Below are positions 37,850 through 46,814 of a stretch of 64,000 nucleotides of DNA, in pieces. The position numbers were made by a program, and so were the translations under genes. Numbering within the stretch: the first letter of the stretch is position 1; every line of letters begins with the position of its first letter. The notes beneath the pieces are model-generated. The model had not been told where the DNA came from, searched no databases, and was given only the letters and a program-made list of their open reading frames with translations. The DNA comes from Clostridium sp. KNHs214 (lineage in GTDB: Bacteria > Bacillota > Clostridia > Clostridiales > Clostridiaceae): assembly GCF_000744935.1 (NCBI RefSeq), contig NZ_JQMW01000014.1:1-64000 (forward strand), written 5' to 3'.

Positions 37850-39149
37850 ATTCTTTAAGCTTAAACATAGTACCTAAAAGCATACCAACTACTGCTGGAA
37901 TAACCCAGCCTAAGCCTTCTGAATAGAGAGGTAGTCTGCTAAATAAATCATTGATCATACCTAATTTTATACCTGCTTGTCCTAGTGCATCAACTACACT
38001 TACAGCCCCAGTAAATAATATGGTTAAACCATAAATTGTGGAGTCTCCCTTAAATAAATTGTCTGATATAGCAAGTACTATAAGCATTATTGATATAGGA
38101 TAGATGGCCACTAACACTGGTACTGATATAGCAAGAATTTTTGTAAGTCCCATATTTGCAAGACTCATACTAGAAAGAGCTAATATTCTAACCCAATTTT
38201 TGTATGATATTTTATTAGTTAATGTACAAAAATATTGACTGCAAGAGGTTATAAGCCCAATACAAGTTGTCAAACAAGCTAAAGTAAATATAACCGCTAA
38301 TAAAACAGCTCCTGACCTTCCGAAAATATGCGTAGTAACATTTGTTAAAGTTTCAGCTCCATTTTTAGTTGCTCCAAATCTTCCGCCGCTGGTGGCTCCT
38401 AAATGTGCAAGCATTGAATAAATAACTATTAGCAAAGTTCCTGCTATAACACCGGCCTTAATAGAGTATGACACAACCTGTTTTTCATCCTTAACCCCTC
38501 TTGATTTTATTGCTAATGCAATGACTATCCCAAAGTTTAACGCTGCTATGGTATCCATTGTTAAATATCCCTCTAAGAAACCTTTAACAACAGGAGAATC
38601 CACATATGCCCCTGTAGCTTCACCGTAACCTCCTAGCGGTTTAAAGAAAGCTCCTACAAACATAAACACAATTAGAGATAATAAAGTAGGTGTCAAAACC
38701 TTACCCATACGATCTACTAATTTTGCTGGTGATAAGGAAAGCCAATAAGCCACCATAAAAAATACCAATGTAAATAAAAATAACGCTAAAGTTTTTGATA
38801 TACTTGATGGCAAATATGGTGACACTGCCATTTCAAAAGGCAAGCTGCCTGCCCTTGGAATACCTAAACATGGTCCTATAGATAAATATATTAGAACTGT
38901 AAAAATACTAGCAAACATCGGATTAACTCTTTTAGCTAAATTACTAAGTCCTCCAGATTTTGCAACTGCAACTACCCCCAAAACCGGGAATCCAACTGCT
39001 GTTATAAAAAACGTAGCCATTGCCTTCCAAGTTGCAACACCTGCTGATTGCCCCAAAAATGGAGGAAATATTAAATTTCCTGCCCCAAAAAATAATGAAA
39101 AAAGCATTAAACCTATTAATAGTAAGTCCTTCTTTTGTAAATTTTTCAT
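37818..39149 (-). CDS. brnQ: Branched-chain amino acid:cation symporter BrnQ
   Basis: This 443-residue membrane protein has about 12 hydrophobic segments: LLLIGLMLFSLFFGAGNLIFPPFLGQ is the BrnQ opening, followed by GIPRAGSLPFEMAVSP and LGATSGGRFGATKNGAETLTNV. It imports leucine, isoleucine and valine with Na+ or H+. A T-box leader with an isoleucine-type specifier lies upstream (39600-39885), with a MITE inserted between. The last ~11 residues (EWGRLTTVKEK) are encoded by a REP-like half-site, replacing the usual tail. Confidence 0.92.
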   Translation of the reverse strand: MKNLQKKDLLLIGLMLFSLFFGAGNLIFPPFLGQSAGVATWKAMATFFITAVGFPVLGVVAVAKSGGLSNLAKRVNPMFASIFTVLIYLSIGPCLGIPRAGSLPFEMAVSPYLPSSISKTLALFLFTLVFFMVAYWLSLSPAKLVDRMGKVLTPTLLSLIVFMFVGAFFKPLGGYGEATGAYVDSPVVKGFLEGYLTMDTIAALNFGIVIALAIKSRGVKDEKQVVSYSIKAGVIAGTLLIVIYSMLAHLGATSGGRFGATKNGAETLTNVTTHIFGRSGAVLLAVIFTLACLTTCIGLITSCSQYFCTLTNKISYKNWVRILALSSMSLANMGLTKILAISVPVLVAIYPISIMLIVLAISDNLFKGDSTIYGLTILFTGAVSVVDALGQAGIKLGMINDLFSRLPLYSEGLGWVIPAVVGMLLGTMFKLKEWGRLTTVKEK

Positions 39150-39313
39150 TTTATAAATCCTCCTTAGTTATGTTTCTTCCTTTTTACTAACTTCTTTATT
39201 ACTAACTGTTGATGCAAACTATAGTAATAAAACTTCTAATTTAGATAATTCATAATCTACACTTTTCTAACTTATAATGTTCTCTTCTATATCCATAAAA
39301 TCAGCCCCCTATT

Positions 39314-39473
39314 AGGTACATGAAAAGAAATAACAAGTCAAAGATGCTGGTATATTTTGTGTCAGACAAGGAAGCAGGTTCCGCAGATAGTAGCACTATC
39401 GGTGGGTTCTGCTGACGCAGTATGACGCAAAATAGACTAGCCTACTGACTTATTATTTATTTGAATGTGCCTT
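39314..39473. repeat. MITE, AGGTACATG type, copy 1 (between T-box and brnQ)
   Basis: This ~160-bp element begins AGGTACATGAAAAGAAATAA and ends TTATTTATTTGAATGTGCCT, imperfect inverted repeats flanked by TTA on both sides. The centre holds a long imperfect palindrome (GGAAGCAGGTTCC, then CTGCTGACGCAGTATGACGC). Copies 2 and 3 are at 49637 and 51545. It has no ORF. Confidence 0.85.
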
Positions 39474-39599
39474 AGTATAATAATTTATCGTCTTAAACTA
39501 CTGCTTGGTGCTATGAGCTCCTATATTGACTCAAAATGCTGTTTAGCCTTATCAACTGCCATATAGAACTTTCACGGATTAGCACGCCTATAATGAACG

Positions 39600-39885
39600 G
39601 ACAAAATAAAAAACCCGTCCCTTGAAAAACAAGGGACGGGAATAATCCGCGTTACCACCCTAATTCTATAAAATAAGCCTATAACAAATAAGCCACTTCA
39701 TAGCACTCAGTTACGTATCCATCAATACGCTTCTCTTTTAACGGTAAGAAACTCCGACAAAGCTTACTAAAGTTCAGCTTTACTTCTCAGAGGTGATTTT
39801 CAGCTATATCTTGAACATTGGCTTGCAGCAAAGTGCCAACTCTCTGTGGAACAAAATATTACTTACTTCTTCTCTTCATCGAATT
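39600..39885 (-). promoter_or_regulatory. T-box leader, isoleucine-type, upstream of brnQ
   Basis: On the minus strand the conserved antiterminator core AGGGTGGTAACGCGG is at 39647-39661, followed by a strong terminator (CCCGTCCCTTG/CAAGGGACGGG, 39614-39640, then a T-run). Stem I motifs are upstream, including AGAGAGTTGGC and TTGCTGCAAGCCAATG. The specifier is probably ATC (39797-39795) in GAAAATCACCTCTGAG, an isoleucine codon. Uncharged tRNA-Ile would favour read-through into brnQ, which fits an amino acid importer. The specifier assignment is by pattern. Confidence 0.85.
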
Positions 39886-39948
39886 TATTTTATTTATTGT
39901 TAATATAATATATGCTTATTTGCTATATGTCAATATTTTTTTAATCAA

Positions 39949-40746
39949 TTAATTTACACTTCTAAGTGTTTTTATAACTACTGCTCGATCATTATTAAGT
40001 TGCGAAAAAGTTTTAAATTCTGGATTATCATTAAAATTATCACCAGGGAAAGTTACACCTGTAGGCCCACCGATAAGATATTTCTTATCATTTATTACCT
40101 TTATTTTATCTATTCCACCTATACTGTCTAAAAATTTTCCATCGTTATAATCATGAATATCAGTAGTTATTATAAATAAAAATCCATCTTCACTATCTAA
40201 ATTGTGTTTATTTCTCATATAAACCCTCACTTCTGTTCCATTATCTTTTATAAAATATTTATTTGCCCAACTTGCTGGCATATCAAAACAGATTCCTAAC
40301 TTTTTATTTTTATAAGTAATTGGTTTATTAGATACTTGTTTTTTTTGTATACCTTCTTTTTTAGTAGGATTAACTTTATTATTTTTAATTTTATTTTGTT
40401 TCACTAATTGTTTTTTTGCTGGTTTATTTTTATTATTTATATTTTTTTGTGTTACTTTATTATAACTTTTTTTTAATTTATTCTCTTTTATAAAAGTCTT
40501 TTCTATTTTAGGTTTTTCTTCAGCTTTAATTCCACTTTGACTTAATTTTTTATCTTGACTTGAATCTGCTAAACTAATTTTAGGTTGAACTTTTTGTTTT
40601 GATGACTTACATTCTGGTTTAGAAATATTAATAGCATATATGACAAATCCACTTGTGAAAACTGTAATTATAACAGCACAAGCTATAATAACTTTTAATT
40701 TTTTTATATTTGGTATTTTTATTTTAGAAAATATAGTCCTTTTCAT
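39949..40746 (-). CDS. Membrane-anchored protein with lysine-rich linker, unknown function
   Basis: This 265-residue protein has one N-terminal membrane segment (VIIACAVIITVFTSGFVIYAI, about residues 19-39), then a ~100-residue low-complexity linker very rich in Lys, Gln and Asn (KQLVKQNKIKNNKVNP and similar), then a ~120-residue C-terminal domain starting YKNKKLGICFDMPASW and containing RVYMRNKHNL and LIGGPTGVTFPGD. The layout suggests an extracytoplasmic domain held through a flexible positively charged stalk in the cell wall. The C-terminal domain opening is reminiscent of PsbP-like or DUF-type stress domains, but I do not assign it. Confidence 0.6.
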   Translation of the reverse strand: MKRTIFSKIKIPNIKKLKVIIACAVIITVFTSGFVIYAINISKPECKSSKQKVQPKISLADSSQDKKLSQSGIKAEEKPKIEKTFIKENKLKKSYNKVTQKNINNKNKPAKKQLVKQNKIKNNKVNPTKKEGIQKKQVSNKPITYKNKKLGICFDMPASWANKYFIKDNGTEVRVYMRNKHNLDSEDGFLFIITTDIHDYNDGKFLDSIGGIDKIKVINDKKYLIGGPTGVTFPGDNFNDNPEFKTFSQLNNDRAVVIKTLRSVN

Positions 40747-41324
40747 ACTACCTCCTAATTCCTTTTTTAAATATTATTTACTTATATGGTACCATTCTGT
40801 TCCTTTTTCTTCAATATATATCCATTAATTCTAATTAAAATAAGGATTTTAAAAAATATAATCTTGTGCCTAGTTATATATTTTTACTTTGATATAAATT
40901 AGAGCATATTTTAGTAATATGTAATCATTAGCGTTCAACGATTGGAATTAACATACTATTGAGAAGATTAATATTAAAATTTACCCATAAATTTTACAAT
41001 TAAAAAATCAGCAACCTATGCTTTAGTATAATTACCAAAAATACACAACAAGGAGGCTACTGAATCCCTATGCCCTATCTTTTAAAATATAATTCGGCAA
41101 ATTTTTATTTAACTTAAAGTGATTTCTATCCTTCTCTTCCTACATTAAATTATTTTCATACATTTTTTTACTTTTAACTTATTTTTAACCATACTTGTGC
41201 TATAATTATAATATGTGTATTTTTCATTATGAAACTTTTTTAATACATGGTAGTTTACATACTTAATATTATATAGAATTTTTTCGTAATATACATATTA
41301 CAAGTTAATAAGGAGTGATATTTT
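40747..41324. promoter_or_regulatory. 578-bp divergent gap with an extended -10 promoter for the rightward gene
   Basis: TGCTATAAT at 41198-41206 is an extended -10 element directed rightward, about 120 bases before the gene at 41325. There is no good -35. A strong AAGGAGG at 41050-41056 precedes a 15-codon ORF that is not supported as a gene. Nothing else was seen. Confidence 0.4.
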
Positions 41325-41867
41325 ATGGTTTTAAAATATACTAATAGCTTTGACGATTTAGTAGAAGGAAGTTTATTCGTAGCAACAATAGATAAAAGTT
41401 CGATTATTCGTATGAAAATTAATAAAATAATAAAGTACGTAAGCTGTTTATTTTTTATACTGGCTGGATTGTATATGTCAATATCAATATATAAATATAA
41501 ATTTTATTTTGATACTAAGATAATGGTTATGTTTTTTACATTTATACTATTAGCAATAATATCATTTATATTAATAAAATTATTCCCCAAAAGGCAATTA
41601 AATTATTTAAAGAAAAAATATAAATCACTTATACAAGAACATCCTGAACTAATAAAAGAAAAAGAGCTGAATTTAAAATTAGATAAACTTATAATAAAAT
41701 CAATTAATAGTTGTAAAGAAATTACATTTGAATCTATATTAAAAGTAGCTGAAAATAATAACAAGATATATATACTATTAAAAAATCACCTCTTTTTAAC
41801 AGTGCCCAATGAAGCATTCAAAAATAACGATGAAAAGCTTTGCTTTTTAAATGCAATAAAAAAGTAA
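41325..41867 (+). CDS. YcxB-like small membrane protein, unknown function
   Basis: This 180-residue protein has two adjacent membrane segments (YVSCLFFILAGLYMSISIYKY and IMVMFFTFILLAIISFILIKLF, about residues 38-85), preceded by a short region and followed by a ~95-residue cytoplasmic part ending ILLKNHLFLTVPNEAFKNNDEKLCFLNAIKK. That tail is characteristic of YcxB-like proteins (PH-like fold). The function is not established. The ATG is preceded by AAGGAGTGATATTTT. It stands alone, divergent from the lysine-rich linker protein. Confidence 0.7.
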   Translation: MVLKYTNSFDDLVEGSLFVATIDKSSIIRMKINKIIKYVSCLFFILAGLYMSISIYKYKFYFDTKIMVMFFTFILLAIISFILIKLFPKRQLNYLKKKYKSLIQEHPELIKEKELNLKLDKLIIKSINSCKEITFESILKVAENNNKIYILLKNHLFLTVPNEAFKNNDEKLCFLNAIKK

Positions 41868-42159
41868 TTATTTAAAGATCTGTTGCGAAATAGAGGATAA
41901 ATTTGCGATTTTCCCCAACAAACCCATTAATATATACCTCTTAAAATAATACTATTATTAAATTATTTTTTTTAAATTTCATACTTATACGCTAGCTAAG
42001 AGGGCTACCCCCTTTATAACTACTTTACAAACTTGTATAATTAATAGACCGCCTCAAACAATTCCAGTAACGATTCCCCCACTAAAATAACTCCACATAT
42101 CAGCATTATCAACACAAAGTCTGAGATATTTATGGGTAATTATGATATAAAGGTGAAGT

Positions 42160-42318
42160 ATGATTTACTTTTCCTTTGCATTTCAAGATAAAACAAATGC
42201 AACATTAGGGATACCATTAACAATAGTTAGTGTAGTGTCTTTTGGAATAGAAATTTATAAAAGTTGGTGTAATGGAATTCTTACATCTGTACTGGATTTA
42301 TTTCATTTTTGGCAATAA
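42160..42318 (+). pseudogene. Small hydrophobic ORF, probable gene fragment
   Basis: This 52-codon frame (MIYFSFAFQDKTNATLGIPL..., ending FHFWQ) follows a second short frame from 42133 (MGNYDIKVKYD) in another register, as if one gene had been frameshifted. Its upstream GGTGAAG is weak. There is no recognised family. The rest of 41868-42347 shows nothing supported. Confidence 0.25.
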
Positions 42319-42347
42319 CAAAAACTTAAAAACTTCGGAAAAAACTA

Positions 42348-42400
42348 AGGACGGTTAACAACTTTTACTGTGAATTTAACTAATAGTTGTTAACCATCCC
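42348..42400. repeat. REP-like hairpin (degenerate, 53 bp)
   Basis: AAGGACGGTTAACAAC and GTTGTTAACCATCCCTT form the two arms around an ~18-base loop. It is immediately left of the full MITE at 42421. Confidence 0.8.
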
Positions 42401-42420
42401 TTTTATTATTTTATATTTTA

Positions 42421-42732
42421 TGATTATCCCACAAAAGCATTATATTACCTGAATTATGAAATTTCTCTGGAATGACTTGCATAAGAAGCAAAGAAACTGT
42501 TTAAATTTAATTTTAAAAATTCTTCTTTTAGACAAATAAAATTTTCGTAAGCCTGGCAAGAACGCCAGGCTAGCGAACCTGAGGCAGGACGCTGAATGTG
42601 AGCGTTAGATAATTTTATATGGCTAAAAGATTAGAATTTCTTAAATTAAATTTATTGTTCCGAGCTCTTATGCAAGTCATGGAGGAGAAATTTCATAATT
42701 CCACTACATTGTACCTTATTGTGGGATAATCA
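42421..42732. repeat. Full-length MITE, TGATTATCC type (312 bp)
   Basis: The ends TGATTATCCCACAA and TTGTGGGATAATCA are perfect 14-bp inverted repeats. The internal arms and GC-rich core (GCCTGGC...GCCAGGC, GCAGGACGCTGAATGTGAGC) match those at 16576-16889 with only scattered changes. It has no coding capacity. Confidence 0.92.
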
Positions 42733-42863
42733 TTTTATTATTTATCACTTTTATTATATTATACAAATTCTATATATAAATTCTATAAAAACTTTTATGC
42801 AAACTATAAACAAAAATCTAAAAATTTCGAAAAAGCTCTTCACAAATCTCATTTTGAATCGTA

Positions 42864-42919
42864 TAATAAAAATATATTTATCAATAAAATTTATTTTATT
42901 GATAAATATATTTTTATTA
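42864..42919. repeat. Perfect 26-bp inverted repeat with 4-base loop
   Basis: Arms 42864-42889 and 42894-42919 are exact complements (for example TAATAAAAATATATTTATCA on the left) around the loop TTTA. The stretch lies inside a ~300-bp segment (42718-43020) bounded by inverted copies of the MITE end, so it may be a second, nested element. Spurious ORFs on both strands arise from it. Confidence 0.88.
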
Positions 42920-43006
42920 ATGTTAATAGCTAGACAATAAAAAATTGCCCATTCATAAAATATCGCTAAGATAAACAACAGTGTTTTAAACATATTTTCT
43001 ATAAAA

Positions 43007-43077
43007 AAATTATCCCACAAAAATCATTACATCGCCTGCGTTATGAAATTTCTCCTCATTGTACTCTTTTGTGGTTT
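43007..43077. repeat. Minimal MITE copy, about 70 bp
   Basis: TTATCCCACAAAAATCATTAC begins it, TTATGAAATTTCTCC follows, and it ends TTTTGTGGTTTAATCA: both ends but almost no interior. It is directly upstream of the promoter of the regulator/MFS operon. Confidence 0.75.
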
Positions 43078-43168
43078 AATCATAAAATAATTTTTTATCA
43101 TATGTAAATATATTTAAATACAGATATTTAAATACATATAAACAGTTTAGTAAGCTAACACACTAACT

Positions 43169-44926
43169 GTTAGTGGCTTGTAGAATTGAAAAATAAAAAC
43201 TGTGGATAATTTTTAAGATTTGGCTTAAAAGCGTGCAAAAAAAGACACGACAAAAAGCCTTTTGTTAAAAAGGTATGCGTAGCATGTGGAAAGATATTTA
43301 TTTGTGGATATGTTAATTATGAAGCTATTTTAAGAAGTTTATTTATACTTCTAATGTATTCTGGTTTATTTATAGCGTAAGCTAGTATAACATTTATGAG
43401 TTTAGAAATAGCCGTTAGGCACAGGTCAGCACGCATAGTTGCGGTGTTTAAAGTTCTTGGTGATTCAATGCATGGGTTAGATTTTAACGATGAAAGAGTT
43501 CGTTCAATACATGCACGATTAGGATATTCATCGTCCCATTCATTAGAATTTCTTTGAACACCAGGATAAAGTCTAAAGTCTTTATTGGGATAAACATAAG
43601 TCATACGACCACTTTTTTTATCAGTACATGGATTTTCACAAGTATGATAGCACTTACCTTTTTTATCCCTATGGGCTTTGGGACAAGTAAATTTGAATCT
43701 TAAGCTTCTATTTTTGCCTTTACAAGGACCTTCAGCTTTAAAAGGGGTTTTGTCTAAAGGACATAGAGGAACACCTTCTATATCATATTCAAGATCACCT
43801 ATTTTACTGTTACTTTGATTACGAGGGTTAAGAGGTATAAATACTTTTTCAAAGCCACATTGTTGAAGAAAACCAAAGTTATCATAACTATCAAATTCTG
43901 AGTCACCTAAGAAATATTTAAATTTAAAGTTAGAGGTGTTACTTAATGTTTCTAAGAATGGCTTAATTACTGGTTTTAAAGAAGCATTATCATAGCAATA
44001 TTTTTGCTCTTTAGGAGTTTCAAATTCTTTATCAATAGGGTTATAAAAATCTTCATCAAAAAATTTGATATTCAACGGAATGCCCCAACCATTAGTAATT
44101 AGACCAAATTTGTAAAAATAGCCGAAATGTCCATTTACGAAGTCTAGCTTAATACTATGGTTTGCAAAAGCAAATTTAGGCATGTTCTTATATGCGACAG
44201 CATAAGGATTGAGCTGTTTGTTATTGGTAGCTTTAGCATAGGATTTTACCCTATTTACTTCAGAAACAAGAGTTTTGGGATTATTTTCTTTTACTCTTGG
44301 TTTTAAACCTGAAGTATCATATATAAGTTGATAATTACGGTTTTTATGAGGTGAATCATCAGGAAGAGATTCATTGATATTGTTACAAATATCAATGACT
44401 TGAGGAACCATTGAATTAAATAAGTCGGCAAGATCACCTTCAAAATCCGTTTTAAATCTACTGAAAAAAGATTCATCAGGAATATCATCATAGAAGCAAC
44501 AAAATTCTCTTATTTCAGTAGAAAATATAAGAAAAAGATTTAACAGAACAGTAGTAGGAATATGAAATATCTGCATTAGAATTAAAGCAGATAACACTGA
44601 TGAAAGATTATATTTCCTATCTCTGCCTAAATCGGCATAGTATTTTTGAGTAAAAGATTCTGGAATAAAAGATTGGATATCAAAATTATCAGCAAGTAAT
44701 TTGATGAAGCCTACAGGTTGCTTTTTTCTAAGGTCTTTAAGTTCGGTTAACTGCTCAAAAATATTAAGTTGCTTAAGTTTATTAATACAAAACATGTAAT
44801 TCTCCTCCTCTGTGGATAATATTTTGTGTGGTTACATTTATTTTCTCACAGTGGAGGAAAATATAAAAGCCTATCGGCTAAAAAGATAGGCAAATCAACG
44901 GTTGTGTAATTTCACAATCGACTAAC
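43169..44926 (-). mobile_element. DDE insertion sequence (1.76 kb) with 7-bp target duplication
   Basis: Imperfect terminal inverted repeats start GTTAGTGGCTTGTAGAATT on the left (43169) and, on the complement of the right end (44926), GTTAGTCGATTGTGAAATT. ACTAACT is duplicated at 43162-43168 and 44927-44933. The transposase occupies most of the interior. All the hallmarks of a complete, fairly recent insertion are present. Confidence 0.85.
43317..44795 (-). CDS. DDE transposase (IS4/IS5/IS1182-like)
   Basis: This 492-residue transposase has an N-terminal helix-turn-helix-like region (YNLSSVLSALILMQIFHIP), an FSRFKTDF segment, and a DDE catalytic core spread over IYDTSGLKPRV (first Asp), YFLGDSEFDSYDNFGFL (second Asp) and NRACIERTLSSLKS (Glu), with a cysteine-rich insertion (CPLDKTPF, CPKAH, CYHTCENPC) that may bind zinc. 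The frame is intact and lies in a 1.76-kb element with terminal repeats and a target duplication. The exact IS family is not certain. The ATG at 44795 has GGAGGAGAATTAC upstream. Confidence 0.88.
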   Translation of the reverse strand: MFCINKLKQLNIFEQLTELKDLRKKQPVGFIKLLADNFDIQSFIPESFTQKYYADLGRDRKYNLSSVLSALILMQIFHIPTTVLLNLFLIFSTEIREFCCFYDDIPDESFFSRFKTDFEGDLADLFNSMVPQVIDICNNINESLPDDSPHKNRNYQLIYDTSGLKPRVKENNPKTLVSEVNRVKSYAKATNNKQLNPYAVAYKNMPKFAFANHSIKLDFVNGHFGYFYKFGLITNGWGIPLNIKFFDEDFYNPIDKEFETPKEQKYCYDNASLKPVIKPFLETLSNTSNFKFKYFLGDSEFDSYDNFGFLQQCGFEKVFIPLNPRNQSNSKIGDLEYDIEGVPLCPLDKTPFKAEGPCKGKNRSLRFKFTCPKAHRDKKGKCYHTCENPCTDKKSGRMTYVYPNKDFRLYPGVQRNSNEWDDEYPNRACIERTLSSLKSNPCIESPRTLNTATMRADLCLTAISKLINVILAYAINKPEYIRSINKLLKIAS

Positions 44927-44953
44927 ACTAACTGTTTTAAGGAGGTCTAAATT

Positions 44954-45514
44954 ATGTTAAAAAGCAAACGCTTAACTACCCCACAGGAAGTTAAAACTTT
45001 TTCAAATCCCTTTAGGTTTAAAATCATAAATTTATTTACTCAAGGAAAAACTCCACTAACTGTAAAGCAAATGGCGGATAAACTTGGGCAGGTTCCGTCA
45101 AAAGTACATTACCATGTAAAAGCTCTTGAAAAAATAGGTGTGCTTGAAATTGTAGAAACTAAAGATAATTCTGGTATAACAGAAAAATACTATTTACCTA
45201 CCGCTGAAAATTTTTATGTAGATCAAGTAGTTAAAACCAGCAAAAATAATGTTTATGATGATGGACAAGAGGATTTCATAGGAATAATAACCAAAGAAAT
45301 AATAAAAAACCTTGATGATTTTAGGGATAATGCCACTCCAAACGAAGATGCAGGAAGACTCGTAAGCAATCTAGAGGGATATCTAACTCCTGCTGAAACC
45401 AGAGAATTACATGACATGTGCGTTGAGTACATAAAAAGTAGACAAAAAACAAAAGATTCTAAACCGTTCTTTTGTAGTCTATTAACTATAAAAAAATTTG
45501 ATAACGTTAAATAA
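44954..45514 (+). CDS. ArsR-like winged-helix transcriptional regulator
   Basis: This 186-residue protein has an N-terminal winged helix-turn-helix (PQEVKTFSNPFRFKIINLF, LTVKQMADKLGQVPSKVHYHVKALEKIGVLEIV, about residues 10-70), followed by a C-terminal helical effector/dimer region. LGQVPSKVHYHVKALEKIG is the recognition part seen in HTH_20/ArsR-type regulators. It is encoded 54 bases before an MFS exporter, so it probably controls that pump. The 5' operator arm pair is interrupted by the DDE insertion sequence. The start follows AAGGAGG. Confidence 0.85.
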   Translation: MLKSKRLTTPQEVKTFSNPFRFKIINLFTQGKTPLTVKQMADKLGQVPSKVHYHVKALEKIGVLEIVETKDNSGITEKYYLPTAENFYVDQVVKTSKNNVYDDGQEDFIGIITKEIIKNLDDFRDNATPNEDAGRLVSNLEGYLTPAETRELHDMCVEYIKSRQKTKDSKPFFCSLLTIKKFDNVK

Positions 45515-45568
45515 AATTTATTACTTGATATTAAATATTTAATATTAATAAAAATGGGGGCTGTAAAT

Positions 45569-46801
45569 ATGAAATCATTATTAAAAAATAGAAGTGCCAT
45601 GTTATTGACAATTTCAAGGGCTTTTTCTAGGTCTGGAGATGCTCTTGAAACTCTTGCTCTTCTTTACCTTGTCTATGACTTAACTGGTTCTGGACTTGCC
45701 ATGGGAAGCTTAATGCTTTTTAGTGTTCTTCCTAATGCCATAATAAGTCCTTTTGCCGGTGTGGTTGCAGATAAGTATAATAAAAAGAAAATTATGTTCA
45801 TTGCTGAAATGGCAAGAACTATATGTATACTAATTATTCCTATTTTAATGTACACAAACTCCATTGCACTATGGCATATTTATTTAATTTCCGTAATGGT
45901 ATCCATAGCTGAAAGTTTCTTTGAACCTACAGTAGGCATAACCTTTGTATTAGTTGTAGGTAAAGAAAATATGCCTTTAGCTAATAGCGTTGGTACCACT
46001 TTAAATCACATTATGCGAATTGTTGGCTATAGTTTAAGCGGTATCATTATGACAACCATAGGCAAAGAACCTCTTTTTATCATTGACTCTTTAACCTTTC
46101 TCCTATCAGCTATTACTGCTATAATTATTACTATTCCTAATATGGAGAAAACAAAGGATGAGGAATCAAATAACTTCATACAGGAACTTAAAAGTGGGTT
46201 TTCTTATGTAATTAAAAATAACTTAATTGTGGTTATTCTTTTTGTTGTACTTTTAGCTCAATTTTTAAGTACTCCTCTTGAAACTTATATTCCACTTATA
46301 ATAAACAAAGTTCTAAAAGTTTCAAACACTTGGGCTGGCTACTTTTCCACTGCTACAATTGTAGGCGCATTAATTGGAACCATACTATATCCTGTACTAG
46401 TAAAAACCAAAATCAAACTCCAACATGTTTATCTTTTTGGGTTATCATTTTTCGCTATAGCTCTAGGATTTAGTACTTTCTTAATTACTCCTTTTTACTT
46501 CGCGTTTATGTTTTTTATTTGTGGCTTAATTTTGTCTCTCATAGGGGTTTGGAGCTTTACAGAAATTCAGTTGCTTGTGGATATAAATTATTTAGGTAGA
46601 GTAGGCTCCATAATAACTATGATTTGTTTAATAAGCTCTCCTTTATCTGGAGTAATATTTGGTGCTTTAGCGGACAAAATATTTATTCCTGTTATTTTCA
46701 AATACCTTGCCTTAAGCTGCTTAATAATTAGTATTATATCCTATATGTTAACCAAATTTGCTTATAAATCTGCTCCTAAAACCCAGCCAATAGAAGGGTA
46801 A
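45569..46801 (+). CDS. MFS efflux transporter
   Basis: This ~410-residue membrane protein has about 12 hydrophobic segments: it starts MKSLLKNRSAMLLTISRAFSRSGDALE and contains GVVADKYNKKKIMFIAEM (the MFS loop 2-3 GxxxDRxxRR-like motif), GALIGTILYPV and a C-terminal SPLSGVIFGALADKI. It belongs to the MFS_3/macrolide-efflux-like group (MefA/YfmO type). The ATG at 45569 follows GGGGG; an upstream in-frame ATG at 45554 lacks a better ribosome site. It is co-transcribed with the regulator upstream. The substrate is unknown. Confidence 0.87.
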   Translation: MKSLLKNRSAMLLTISRAFSRSGDALETLALLYLVYDLTGSGLAMGSLMLFSVLPNAIISPFAGVVADKYNKKKIMFIAEMARTICILIIPILMYTNSIALWHIYLISVMVSIAESFFEPTVGITFVLVVGKENMPLANSVGTTLNHIMRIVGYSLSGIIMTTIGKEPLFIIDSLTFLLSAITAIIITIPNMEKTKDEESNNFIQELKSGFSYVIKNNLIVVILFVVLLAQFLSTPLETYIPLIINKVLKVSNTWAGYFSTATIVGALIGTILYPVLVKTKIKLQHVYLFGLSFFAIALGFSTFLITPFYFAFMFFICGLILSLIGVWSFTEIQLLVDINYLGRVGSIITMICLISSPLSGVIFGALADKIFIPVIFKYLALSCLIISIISYMLTKFAYKSAPKTQPIEG

Positions 46802-46814
46802 TCCTGGTGAAAAC

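Larger units (their letters stand above)
43140..44944 (+). promoter_or_regulatory. Probable operator of the regulator/MFS operon, split by an insertion sequence
   Basis: Joining the flanks after removing the insertion and one duplicated ACTAACT gives AAACAGTTTAGT (43140-43151), ten bases, then ACTAACTGTTT (ending at 44937), which are inverted arms. This lies just before the AAGGAGG of the regulator gene. It would suit a dimeric HTH repressor site. The insertion now separates the left arm and upstream promoter from the gene by about 1.76 kb. Confidence 0.55.

Noticed and set aside
41050-41117. A 15-codon ORF with a strong AAGGAGG
   Set aside because: It is too short, matches nothing known, and the spacing to the start is long (about 14 bases).
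42719-43020. Open frames on both strands inside the MITE-bounded block
   Set aside because: They are Ile/Phe-rich readings of an AT-rich palindrome that start in the MITE end and have no ribosome site.
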